The position numbers and the translations under genes were made by a program. The notes beneath the pieces were generated by a model. The model was not told the origin of the DNA. It was given only the letters and a program-made list of their open reading frames with translations, and ran no database searches. Shown piece after piece: positions 47,016 to 58,314 of a DNA stretch of 64,000 nt. How positions within the stretch are numbered: position 1 is the stretch's first letter; the number at the start of each line of letters is the position of its first letter. Origin of the DNA: Ariolimax columbianus (Eukaryota > Mollusca > Gastropoda > Stylommatophora > Arionidae); assembly GCA_036924085.1 (NCBI GenBank), contig JAVGWX010000019.1, positions 6,093,641-6,157,640 of the forward strand, read 5' to 3'.

Positions 47016-47930
47016 CCTTGACATCCCCCCATTCGCAATATGTGTTGTCTCCAAATTCCCACTTTTCAGATTAATCAATCAGTGCAATCAGTTTCGTGAT
47101 GTTCTGGCAAAACTGTTCCTGGACTTGCTTGATTATACCTCAGCTCGATGGCTAAGTTGTGGAAAGGTAGTCATGGTTCTTCCAACTCAGGAAAGAAATC
47201 AATTCATTTCTCAGAGAGAATAATCGAGCTCAACAACTTGTATCAAACACTGACTGACTTTGTCTTTGGAAATATGTGATTTTTCACATGAATCAATTGA
47301 ATCTGACGTTGCAAGATGAAACCAATTTGATATTTGGTCTATTCGCATTTGTCAATACATTCAGAGAAAACCTGATGCTTCTTGAATACAGGTGAATGTT
47401 AATAACGTAGTTCATTTCTGTGTTGTGAAAAATTAACGTGCAAAACGTGAAACAGAATGTCCTTCCTCATTTGCATAGACATTCTTCAATCTTCAGTGAA
47501 AAATTGATGTCTCAAAATCCATTTGAATGCAATGTTGAAACACTTTACAAATCAGTTTAAAATCGAAATGATTGATCTCCAATGTAATGACATGCTGAAA
47601 CACACAAGTATAAAGTTGGAGTCTGATTTATCTTTTTAAATCTTTACAGTCTGAGCCAGGAGGCAAATTGGAAGCAATTTTCTTGTTGATATGTGCCAGT
47701 TTTTGGTACAACAAAATTGTTTGAACAAATATTCTCAAAACTCGAAAATGTTAAGTTTAACTATAGAGTAAATGCATTTGATAAACATGTAATATACATT
47801 CACAATAATTGACAGTTCAAGCTTGATACGTTAGTTCAGCAATATTCTGACAATAACACAAAAACAAGCACTTCCATCAAATATATTGATCATGCTGTGC
47901 GACCCTTCCTGATTAGTTACAATTGAAATC
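47010..47930 (+). pseudogene. hAT-type transposase relic (GTF2IRD2/ZMYM-like)
   Basis: Translations in three frames give LDYTSARWLSCGKVVMVLPT (the TxxRWLS.G.VL.R.F.L block), FGLFAFVNTFRENLMLLEY, QNVLPHLHRHSSIFSEKLMS and, near 47720-47800, EQIFSKLENVKFNYRVNAFD, like the C-terminal dimerisation region (FS.M...KSK.RS.L.DEHL). hAT transposases cut and paste DNA. No terminal repeats seen; several frameshifts. Confidence 0.6.
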
Positions 47931-48690
47931 TCTGAGAGCAATTATGAGTGTATGTTTTTGAAAATATGTATGCACTGCTACCTTTCTTTGAAAATGTTTA
48001 TATAAATAAAATAAACGAGAATGTAGCAGTAATGTGAATTAAAAGAAAGTGTAAAAAAACATAGATGGGTAATGCTGAAATATAAACAAGAACGTAGGGC
48101 ACAATTTGTTTGTGTTTATGTTCAAGACCAGCATCTTAACCGTAGATGTCTATGTGTTTATACGATTTATAATTGTTACATGTCTCCTTCATTTTTAATC
48201 ATATTGGGCTGATTGCCTAAAGAAAAATCAAACATTCAAGTTTTCAGTTTAATCATAAAACTGATATTTTTTCTTTAACCCTCGAAAATTTAGAAAATAT
48301 ATTATGTGGCCAGTTCTATAAACAAATTTTTGAGACCGCTGGCAAAGATTATAAGGTTAAGTAGTTTTCAAAAGTTTCTATTCGAAAACATACACTGGAG
48401 CCTGCAAAAGAATATGCATATTTCCTTATTCAAAGAATAAACTGCAAAACACATAGAAAACGACTAAACAAGCACAATCTGGACCCTTGTAAGGATAGAT
48501 AGATCAGTATCAAATGCAAAGTGAATGAAGGCAGATATATTTTCCTTAGCCTACATGCATTACACAAGTAAAGCTAGCTATCAGTGACATATGGGAAATG
48601 TTCAAGTAACTTAGAGGCATTTGGATACTTTAAAACTACAGCGAAAACATAGAGATACACGTGTTACTCATCACAGGCATACTATCAGTG
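47931..48690. other. No recognisable gene
   Basis: AT-rich, no domain. May be the non-coding 3' part of the hAT element. Confidence 0.45.
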
Positions 48691-48696
48691 GTTGTG

Positions 48697-49318
48697 GAAC
48701 TGGGAAGCCGGAATAATATATAACTAAAGGAACTGGCAAGCAAGAATAATACATAACTAAAGGAACTGGGAAGCCAGAATGTTACATTACCAAAGGAACT
48801 GGGTAGCCAGAATAATACATAACTAAAAGAACTGGGAAGCCAGAATATTACATATCTAAACGAACTGGGAAGCTAGAATAATACATAACTAAAAGAACTG
48901 GGAAGCCAGAATATTACATATCTAAACGAACTGGGAAGCTAGAATAATACATAACTAAAGGAACTGGTAAGCCAGAATGTTACATTACCAAAGGAACTGG
49001 GTAGCCAGAATAATACATAACTAAAAGAACTGGGAAGCCAGAATATTACATATCTAAACGAACTGGGAAGCTAGAATAATACATAACTAAAAGAACTGGG
49101 AAGCCAGAATATTACATATCTAAACGAACTGGGAAGCTAGAATAATACATAACTAAAAGAACTGGGAAGCCAGAATATTACATATCTAAATGAACTGGGA
49201 AGCCAGAATAATACATAAATAAAGGAACTGGGAAGCCAGAATAATACATAACTAAAGGAACTGGGAAGCCAGAATAATACATTTATGAACGAACTGGGAA
49301 GCCAGAATAATACATAAT
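48697..49318 (+). repeat. 33-bp minisatellite, 19 units
   Basis: Unit GAACTGGGAAGCCAGAATAA TACATAACTAAAG. GAACTGG recurs at 33-bp steps from 48697 to 49291. Variants alternate in a two-unit pattern (ATTACATATCTAAAC versus ATAATACATAACTAAAA), which suggests 66-bp or larger higher-order copying. Because 33 is a multiple of 3, the - strand stays open as 11-residue repeats; this is not evidence of coding. Confidence 0.97.
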
Positions 49319-49364
49319 TCATTTCAATATTGTTGACAACGATGAGTCTGAGAGATTGTCAAAA

Positions 49365-49720
49365 AATGGTGGAACGCTACCTCAACCTGATATAGGTATA
49401 ACATGAAGAGGTTAAGAGAGTAACCAGTTACAGATACATGAACACGTTGGAAGCAGGGCACACAGGTCATCAGCAAAATTATGCATATTAGCAACTCAAC
49501 AAAGGTGAGCAGATACTAGTCTGACAAAATGACTTCTGAACGTCTGCTACAAACGTGTCCAACATACAAAGAGTAGAGAAAGAATGTCTAACCAACAAAG
49601 ATCCCATTTCTGAACAAGCTCTATGAAGATATCAATATCATTACCCCTGCTTTCAGCAGTTTCAGAACATAGTAAATAGGAGTACCATTGATAGAAACAA
49701 TACAGACACCACCTACGAAC
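49365..49720 (+). pseudogene. I-like LINE 3' end, decayed
   Basis: Translation KMTSERLLQTCPTYKE, then FLNKLYED and AFSSF, matches the LINE A block KMTAEHLLQ.CPTYED ... DKLYGS ... TAAFF. Related by DNA to 43370-43710. Belongs to an older family than LINE A. Confidence 0.65.
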
Positions 49721-50208
49721 AATCAGGACAAGTCTTTTTGAAGTTCACAGAATTTCCATTTTCCCATAGTAGACCTACAATTCTAGTCAGCTTTAATCTA
49801 TTTGTATAAATATCCATATATCCACAGGAGACCATCTATATCCGTCATTAATTGATGACGTGATTGATAAGGAAACAATGGATACAGAATAATAGACATG
49901 TATGTGAGAGCGACAATTTGCTTCAGAGTCATCCCATAGCTGATCACTAAACTTGTCTCTGTGGTACATTATAAAAAATAAACACACATACCTGCGGCAC
50001 ATTTTCCTGAGAGATTAATAATACGGTCAAGCCCTGCCTTACAGCTGTTCCATTTATGTGGCTTCATACTTATGAACATGTTTACATTACTACCTAACCT
50101 AAAGTTTTTACGCTTACTTCAGAGTTAAAACATTTAACTCCAAGGTGCCATTGCCCACATCCATTCATCAATTTATATTCAATCACTATTCTAAAACATG
50201 AACGATAT
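49721..50208. other. No recognisable gene
   Basis: Nothing recognised. Confidence 0.4.
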
Positions 50209-50330
50209 AATCAATACACGAGACGGCAGCAATATAAGCCAGAGATATGATCAATACACGAGACGGCAGCAATATTAGCCAGAGATATGAACAATGCCCG
50301 AGACGCCAGCAATATTAGCCAGAGATTTCC
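50209..50330 (+). repeat. 40-bp tandem repeat, 3 units
   Basis: ATCAATACACGAGACGGCAG CAATATTAGCCAGAGATATG, three times with few changes. Confidence 0.93.
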
Positions 50331-50959
50331 AGACAATATGTGAAACATGAAAAATCAGTCAGGTCATAACAGGACAAGTAACAAATGAACCATATACACA
50401 CGTGTACATGTACACACATGCACTCGCCATTAAAAGAAGTTGTTATCAAGATATTACACTAAATGAACAGACATGTACACATACAGACACATACAGAAAA
50501 ATGAAATAGAAATCGATGCATGAACACAAAATAATAAAAGAGATATAAGAATATAGAGGATAAAATCAGGATAGAGAGAATATGGAAGCAAAGGAATGGA
50601 ATGTTTTTTAAAATATTCAGATTTAAAGTATTTCATTCGGAAGTTAACCAGTTCTTAAGCTCTCAAACCAAAGTGACTCTGATATCAATCTTACTCTGAC
50701 ATTGAAATGCAATTTACATAAACTGGTTGTCACAATAGGAATGACAGTTAAAGAAAAAAAATAGACCAAAAAGTGTTTTTTTAAAATCAATACCAGATTA
50801 CACACAAATACAGTCAGAGCTCATCAAGACTAGAAACACACTTCTGTCAAGGAAACACGCACGATTTTCAGAGGTGACTCATAGAATACCTGATGTGTTT
50901 ATAAGAGAAACTAAGCATGACATATGTATTAATTTTAATATTAGTTGACCTCTACTTCT
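50331..50959. other. No recognisable gene
   Basis: Includes a short CA-rich patch near 50395-50420. Nothing else seen. Confidence 0.4.
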
Positions 50960-51280
50960 ACAGGAGCAGATGACCTTGTACAGGTTCAAGCTATGGAATG
51001 AGCTGGATGTAGGCTGGAGGAAAATGTCCTGCTAAATGGGCTAGGCTCGAGCAGTTGTATTACTCTACTTAGTGCCGCGGAGGGTGGTTAACCGATGTGT
51101 GAGACCATCTTGTTAGACTCAAACATTAAAGCATAGAAGATATCCGGCCTGTTAGGAGCCATATATGCTGCTCTTAACAAACCACCTAACCATGGTCGAT
51201 GTTATGCCATGTCACACAGCTAGTCGTCTCTTACAAAATGTGGGGTGGTGGTGCTAGTCATGTCCTTTGCATGAACAAAG
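50960..51280 (+). repeat. Dispersed repeat K, copy 2
   Basis: Second copy of the repeat that precedes the receptor ectodomain exon (11180-11520). GCGGAGGGTGGTTAACCGAT and GTTATGCCATGTC are conserved. Confidence 0.6.
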
Positions 51281-51681
51281 ACCACTCGGTTAATGAAATA
51301 TGTAGCTTTGAGAATGATGATAGTATATTTGCAAACCACATTACAGCCCACATGTACAAAACACTTTGAACCAACCACTCACACATGTGTCTGCCTGACG
51401 TTAATAAACAGGCAGTCAAACATAAGTTTATTTTCTAATTCTGTCAGTTCCACAAGAGAAGAAGAGTGCTGACTATCATGTAGAGCTCTCCATTTCATAA
51501 CTTCATTCATTTACAAAATTATGTTAGCGCGGAGCACCTTTTTGGACATATATATTGTGTCTGGTATAGCCTTCGTTTTTAAACATGTCCATTGTAGCTG
51601 TTCTTAGTGTCTCTGCCTCAAAGCTGTTTGTTAATAAATATCACTGGGATATGATATGCATTTATTTAATTTTGCTTAAAT
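51281..51681. other. No recognisable gene
   Basis: No receptor-like exon was found after K copy 2, unlike at copy 1. Confidence 0.4.
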
Positions 51682-51684
51682 CCA

Positions 51685-51739
<55 letters not shown>

Positions 51740-51758
51740 GTCTCTATCTCTCTCTTTC
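51682..51758 (+). repeat. CT microsatellite
   Basis: TC dinucleotide run with a few TTTC, TGTC and TATC interruptions. Confidence 0.97.
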
Positions 51759-52079
51759 CATTGTAAATAACGCTATTGTTCCGTCTGTGTATATGTGGGT
51801 CAATTCAGTGTTTTGTTATTACTTTTGTTAAATATGCAAGTCACGGAATTCAATTCTATGTCTGCTAGGCACATTTTTCTAACGTCAATGACAGAGATAG
51901 AGAAGTCATATACCTATGTCAACCAATCTCTAATGATGAGATGGTAAATCATTTGATCTATAATTGATTTAGTGACAAAGTACACAAGAACAGACATACA
52001 CCAACCCACACGTGTGCGCATGCATGTACACACTGCAGTTATTTTAATTCATACTATAGTATTAGATGACACGATACGA

Positions 52080-52395
52080 GTAGATACACTAGGACGCTAA
52101 GATTAGATTAGAAAGCCCTACATACATATATGTGTACATAGTTAGACAGATACATACTATTAAATAATACGTCATATACAATGCAATACTCAGATAGATA
52201 CGAATAGATACTCAAACACATACGATTAGATAGTCAGACAGATATATCCGATTATATAGTCAAACATATAGATATGATTAGATGGTCAGATAGGTATATA
52301 CGATCAGATAGTCAAACAGATACACAAGAATAGATAGTCAGACAGATAAATACGATTAGATAGTTAGACATACACGATTAGGTAGACTCAAGGAA
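52080..52395 (+). repeat. Degenerate GATTAGATAGTCAGACA-type repeat
   Basis: Words such as TACGATTAGATAGTCAGACA and GATAGTCAAACAGATAC recur at irregular steps of roughly 25-30 bp. Old or fast-mutating minisatellite. Confidence 0.8.
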
Positions 52396-52993
52396 GGTGA
52401 GACCAGCATACGATCATTTCGGTGATTGACGACGAAAAACTTGATGATCGTGTGTGTACGTGAAAGAACCATTGAGGGTTGAAAATCCTTCCTCTCTCTG
52501 AGCAAAAATATAACACGTAATACAATTCCTACCCAATAAACAACTTATGTGCTCCCAGAACTAGTAAGCCACAGAAAGTAAAAATTCAGTAACAAAGAAC
52601 GTACCTAAGAAATCATGTGGCTACATGGCATCAGGCATAAACTGTATATCTGAATACCAGGATTCCAAGTAAATGAAACTAAATAAATATTAATCACATA
52701 TTTATCATATAAGGGCCAGGTGAAACATGCATATCAAGACCCACCATCTTGTAATCAATGTAGCGCTCTTGGGAAGAGCAAATATTAGAGACTGATTCTG
52801 TTTGTTCTGTATTCCTTAAATTCAAAATGGCTTTATTTAAACACTCGTGAAATACTGTTGTCAGCATATAAAACAAAGGGCATTACAATGTGTCTATACA
52901 GTTTAATTATCTTATGTTTGTCGTTATATTACAATGTTATGTTATAGCAAGCATACTTGACAATAAAATGCATCTCAACAGACCCATATACAC

Positions 52994-53240
52994 TTAGTTT
53001 TTTTTTTTCCAGCAGATTGCAATAGTACAGATATTGGTAGTTTCTGAGCTTGCTGATTGTACACACTCATGATCTGTATTTACTAGCATATTTCCGTGTT
53101 CAACCCAGATTTGATTCCAAAATTCCTGCACTCTGTGAATTTCCGATTCATCAATTACAATGTCATACTTTGATGATGTTGTTTTCATGTTTTGGTTTTC
53201 TGTATTTGATGGTTTCCCCTTCACAATAGAAGCAACATGT
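52994..53240 (-). CDS. Unidentified open frame, possible exon
   Basis: A - strand frame of about 76 codons with an ordinary soluble-protein composition (SSKYDIVIDESEIHRVQEFW, NQIWVEHGNMLVNTDHECVQ). It stands out because it does not resemble any LINE here. A possible acceptor (CTATTGTGAAG) lies just upstream of GGGAAACC, and it ends after an A-run. Could be a terminal exon, a relic or chance. Confidence 0.3.
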
Positions 53241-53830
53241 AGATGCTAATGTTCTCATGCCCCTAATACATTGTAGAGTGTAAATCGATTACCAACACTA
53301 GAGGTGAGTTAAGAATACACCATGCAGCTTCCAAATTGTTTTTGTAATGAAACAAAAGTATAACTTTACAAATGTATTGTTCTTGGGCATGAAAATGAGG
53401 ATACAGTTTGTTGCTTGGATCTTGTTCTGCGTAGATTTAAATGTTGATGTATAAACGATTCGGTCTGCATTCGGGTAAGCATTTTACAGCGTTGCATTTA
53501 AGTCTCCATATTGTGTAATATTAGATCAGACTGACATTCACACAAGAGCGATTTCCATGGGTTCCTTCCATCTACTCAGACGATACGATAGTAATCGATC
53601 GTTGAAAAAAGGATGTAACTACAGTCCATGCGATAACGAGTGTGACTCGAAAGAAAAATTCGAGCTGAGAAGCGTCTTTCATAGTATATGCAATGACAGT
53701 CATGACCATTCGCGGCATCGCATGATGCACCGTGTCTTCTCAAACGTGGAGTCTTTAGCCACCAACAATTTATTTCTCCTTTGTCTGTATTCTATGTTTA
53801 ATCATCATGCACCCCCCCCCCCCATGTAAC
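53241..53830. other. No recognisable gene
   Basis: The + strand frame 53557-53829 is open for 90 codons but no domain is recognised; it ends in a C run (53811-53823). Confidence 0.4.
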
Positions 53831-53839
53831 ACGATCGAT

Positions 53840-55530
53840 GACACCCTGTTACTTTCATTCCAAATCATCAATGATTGCATTAATCATACCTCGCTTTCAT
53901 ACAGCTTTGTACCGAAGTAGTGGCCGACATCGAGACTTCTTCCCCAAATGTAATTTCTCAAAGAGAAAAACAAAATATTGGTATTTACCCATCATCCATC
54001 CTCCTAGTGTGTCCCAGCCATTAGAACCTTCAAAGACTAAGCATGGAGAAGATTGCAACAGTGCCAGCTCTCTCCAACACTTCTGCGTTGGTGATCGTGT
54101 CTTGTCACCCAACCCCCAGGATTCTGTGCAGGCACCTCATGTAATACATGTTTAGTCGCCTCCCCTGGTGCTATTAGGTAGACCATGTCTCACTGCCATA
54201 AAGAAAGGTGCTGATGACACAGGTGTGGTTAACACGTGTTTTTGTTCTCCCAGACCCTATTTGTTAATATGCTCATTGCTGTTTCTTCCTTGCCTATACT
54301 GATATTGATATCTTAGTCCAAGGACAGTTTGTTATTGGCTGATGATACAGGTATGTAAAATGATCTCCTACCTCGAGATCCCCATCACTAGTGGAAATTA
54401 CTGGTAGCATGTTTGAACCCTAGGCCATTACGTGTTTTCTGTAAGCTGATTGTTAACCCAAACTCACAGCAGGCATCATAAGATGCAGATAGCCAGCATT
54501 GCAGTTAATCCTATGGATGAGTCGTAATTGCGTCATAATCCGCAAAACGCAGCATCCTGTTTATATTGGTCTTATTTTTCAGCTATTGGGTATTGAAAAG
54601 GCTACCATCACTGGGAGAATAAATGAACAAACCCCCATCCTGGTGACGGAAGGCATGCGTCAAGAACAAACAGAAATATATTCCAAATATATTCCAGAGA
54701 GGGTTTGAGAAAGTACACAGCTTCGTTTTTGTGTACACTTGAATGCAAAATCCTCTGAGGTCACAACGACAAAGGTGATGGTGCATGTAATGCCAGCGTG
54801 AAGGAATCGATAATGATCAGAAGAATCGGTGGACAACAAATCCTCCTAATCGCTTTGAACAGACCCTCACAACGGACCGAGTCGAATGCTTTCGTGAGAT
54901 CTATTATGCATAATACAATGGTTGCTTTTTGTTCTCTGCATTTCCTTTGCAAATGTCGTAAAGAGAATCGTATATATGTGGTAGACTTATTCTAACGAAA
55001 CCCGTACTGTGACTGTAGGGTAAACTTGGTCTCCTAGGACATGGAGTCTGCTTAGAGCAATACCGGCAAGTATCTTCCCAACGGTAGATATAACGAAATT
55101 GTTATGTATGTGTTGCAGTCACGCCTGTACATATTAGTAATGCCCGAATCTTTTAAATTTGTCGGGACCTATCCTTCATGCCAGCAAAAAATTATCAACT
55201 GATGGATCTGTGGGGCAAGTGTGTCCTTTCCACTCCAGATGACCTCTTTTGGGATGTCACCCTTTCCTTTAGCCTTTCTAGAAGCAATGTCATCAATATG
55301 TCATGTTTAGCAGCGAGTCCAGGTGGTCCAGAATTGGCATGGTCTCAATGGCATTAACTGGATCTTCTGTTAGCTCTGTTTAGCTTACATTGAGTTCAAG
55401 ATAGTGCTCTATCCATGTGTCTAACTGCTTCCTCTTATCAGTGATGAAATAACAGTTTTTAGCGGCGCACTCTTTTTTACTGTTGGGACGATGGCTTTCG
55501 TTTTCCGTTCATTCATGCTTTTAGGGCATT
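53840..55530 (-). mobile_element. LINE G, RT and C-terminal part
   Basis: Right to left on the - strand: decayed fingers (QYGFR, NKSTTYI near 55000), LRHLQRKCREQKATIVLCII, IDLTKAFDSVRCEGLFKAIR (motif A, 54761-54952), a gap without motifs B and C, a thumb block with YLYHQPITNCPWTKISIS near 54310, STFLYGSETWST (54177-54215) and the C-terminal KLHLGKKSRCRPLLRYKAV (53897-53960). This is a widespread CR1/RTE-type LINE. Frame breaks throughout; the RT core is deleted. Confidence 0.8.
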
Positions 55531-55569
55531 ACTACCTGCTGGATAATTCACATGTTGGATAATGACACT

Positions 55570-55990
55570 GAAATCATTAAATTGTCACATCTTGGATAAT
55601 GACATTAAATGACCAAATTATGAATAGTGACCCGAAAATAATTCAATTCAATGACCAAATGATGGATAGTGACACGGGAATCATTCATTTCAATAACCAA
55701 ATGATGGATAGTGACACGGAAATCATTCAATTCAATGACCAAATGATGGATAGTGACTCGGAAACCATTCAATTCAATGACCAAATGATGGATAGTGACA
55801 AGGAAATCATTCAATTCAAGGACCAAATGATGGATAGTGACACGGAAATCATTCAATTCAAGGACCAAATGATGGATAGTGACACGGAAACCATTCATTT
55901 CAATGACCAAATGATGGATAGGGATACGGAAATCATTCAATTCAATGACCAAATGATGGATAGTGACACGGAAATCATTCAATGATCTGT
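55570..55990 (+). repeat. 42-bp minisatellite, about 9 units
   Basis: Unit ATGACCAAATGATGGATAGT GACACGGAAATCATTCAATTCA. Since 42 is a multiple of 3, both strands are open across it (14-residue repeats such as MMDSDTEIIQFNDQ on +). Less regular half-units with TTGGATAATGACA flank it on both sides. Confidence 0.95.
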
Positions 55991-56139
55991 TGGATAATGA
56001 CACGGAACTCTCCCAATGCCACTTGCTGAATAAGTACACTGTTTGCATTGAATATAGTACATCGTAGTCGTGTGTCAAACTTAGGAGCAGCTGGCGGACA
56101 TACCAGTTGAGTGTATACAACAGGGTAAACGTTTATATC

Positions 56140-57315
56140 AATAAATTTATTTGAACATATGCCACAGTACTATTTAATCTTATTTATTTATCTTACCTTA
56201 TTGATTTGTTCCTTACCACTATTATTCCTTAACTCACACTTTAATTTAACCACTAACAATTATTTTAACAGAAGTAAAACAAAAAATGTTTATTCAACCA
56301 ACATCAAACACAGCATATCAAAACACTAGGCTCATAGATCGTGTTATATTGTTTATCAATTATTTTTTAATTATAATGTCTCTCGAGAAGTTTGTTATCA
56401 TTACTTCTCTAACTGACTCTGACTACTCCTAGATGTTCGTGCAATTAGGACATGTCTTACTCTAGTACTAAACTTTACCCAGGGTTTTAATCACGTAGTC
56501 GGAATCTAGCAATTGTTCTATTCGCCGTCTATCTATGTGCGTTTACATAATGCTAGCTTTCTACAATTTCTCAGTCCTTATCGATATGTCCTCGCTTGTC
56601 TCATAGCCACCTACCAGTTTACACGAAATGGATGTCTACCGAAACTTGTCTCGTCGCAAAATAAGGCAGATGTCTTCTGAACCTCTTGACTCGTCTCAAC
56701 AGCAGGAAGTCGGTTACTGCATCTGTTCTCCGACTGCAACTGTGCTCCGACTACAGCTGTGCTCCGACTGCAGCTGTGCTTGCGTCTATGACAGAAAACA
56801 GTGGCTGTGTTACTGTGGTTGTCCGGACGAGGAATTATAGAAGTCTCGACGCGTCGTCCAGGATGACAGCTTCGTGTTGAATATTGATGCAACACGTCTC
56901 CGTCTGTTGAGAAATGAAGTCGGGCCCCGAGAGCCATGTGTTTACTACGTCGACACGAACAGAAAATCACACTCAGACAGATTCGTACACGTGTGTGGTC
57001 TCTCATTGTCTTGCAGTGTCTGCTTCCTTGGCTTCTAGTTCTATCTCTCTGTTATGGTCACTCACTTGCTAAATTATGTAGTTTGAGCTATCTACTTTTT
57101 GTTGTATAATATGCTACCTACTAAACTGCACCGTAGAATACCCGTCTCTGATACTTTTGATCTGTTCCCCTGATCTGTCTCACTCCATATTATATGCTAA
57201 GCTATCCGCTTTGGTCAATTACCTCTACTTTCTTGAGGTCATTTCCCTCAAACGTTAATTGAACTGCCGTGTGTCATTGACAAACAAAAGCCCTCAATTA
57301 ATTCGTCTGGTAAAA
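56140..57315 (+). repeat. Dispersed repeat J, copy 2, left part
   Basis: Matches 35090-36400 in order, without the 22-bp array. It has a local duplication of CTGTGCTCCGACTGCAGCT-type words near 56725-56790. It is cut at about 57315 by the 28S fragment; the matching right part seems to resume after LINE A copy 3 (62245). Confidence 0.6.
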
Positions 57316-57319
57316 TAGT

Positions 57320-57782
57320 GAACAAGTGCTGGAAATAGACCATCTGAAGACAGGTCAGTTTTACCCTACTAATGACAGGGCGTTGCTACGGTAATCCTGC
57401 TCAATTCGAGTGGAGCCGCAGACATTTTGGTTCACGTATCAGGCTGATAAGCCAATGGCGCGAGGCTACCATGTGAGGGATTACGGCCGAACATCTGTAA
57501 GCCGGAATCCCGCCAAAAATCTCAGCACCACTGCAATGGGAGGCTTCGATATGGTCGGGAACTGGGGCTCGCGCTCCAGCCCTATCCGGTAGAGCCGCAG
57601 AACGAGATATCTGCCGTCCGCCGATCAAAGCGGGCGGATAGCTGCTTGATATTCACCCTATACGGCGATGAGGTGCGAAACCACCAACATAGAACTTAGT
57701 TCTTGGTCGGGGTGTAGAAAACAGTAGAGCAGCCACCTCACTGTGAACTGTCGAGACTCAACCAATGACCATGAGTTTTGTC
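57320..57782 (+). rRNA. 28S rRNA 3'-terminal fragment (pseudogene)
   Basis: Clear similarity to the last ~460 nt of eukaryotic 28S rRNA: AGACAGGTCAGTTTTACCCT, GTTGCTACGGTAATCCTGCT, GCAGACATTTTGGTTCACGT-like, GCCAATGGCGCGAGGCTACC, GGAATCCCGCC, GTAGAGCCGCAGAACGAGA, then CTTGGTCGGGGTGTAG, AGAGCAGCCACCTCACTGTG and GTCGAGACTCAACC, ending at GAGTTTTGTCC, where mature 28S ends. Substitutions in normally invariant core positions mark it as a pseudogene and not a functional rDNA unit. Confidence 0.88.
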
Positions 57783-58289
57783 CGTACACTAGGCGAACAA
57801 CATGTCCGTGACATTACCAGGGTTGTCCCCTGGTTAAATGCACTCCTGCCTCGATCTCTACCTCTGTACGCTATCAGCCATACCAATGGACGCAGAAGAG
57901 ATGCAGACTAGTGGACATTGCACATCTGCCCTATTGTGTCAACCTCCCAGGTGGCTGGGAATGCTAGGCGTACCATCACTGAAGATGTGCCGAGAAAATA
58001 AAGGTAGCAAAGAGGTACCCCGCCCACATGCACATGATACGTTTTTGACAGGACGTGACGATCCTGGGATACAGACACACTGGACTGCCTCTCTTCCGGG
58101 CTAGTACAAACCAGTACATAGTCCATATCACATATCATATCTCATATATCATTGCCGCATCCTATAGCCACGAGTAGTGAAGACTCGTCAGTCATGTAAG
58201 ACAACTTCCATAAGAGAGACAACTCTGATAACAAACAACTGTTGCCTTGTAGATAGGCTGAGGACAGCCAAAGGCAAAGGAGGGCATCC
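57783..58289. other. Sequence between 28S fragment and LINE A copy 3
   Basis: Unrecognised, less AT-rich than its surroundings. Since it follows the exact 28S 3' end it could be rDNA spacer. A short CATAT-rich patch is at 58125-58150. Confidence 0.4.
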
Positions 58290-58314
58290 TTACAGAAACG
58301 CCTGTTGAAATCGG

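Noticed and set aside
49137..49322. Hydrophobic 11-residue repeat protein on the - strand
   Set aside because: It is the in-frame reading of a 33-bp minisatellite, without a start context or flanking exons.
55605..56120. 171-codon - strand open frame
   Set aside because: It is the antisense of the 42-bp minisatellite, open on both strands because of the period.
57401..57628. Open frames of 60-75 codons on both strands
   Set aside because: They lie within the 28S rRNA fragment and have no coding meaning.
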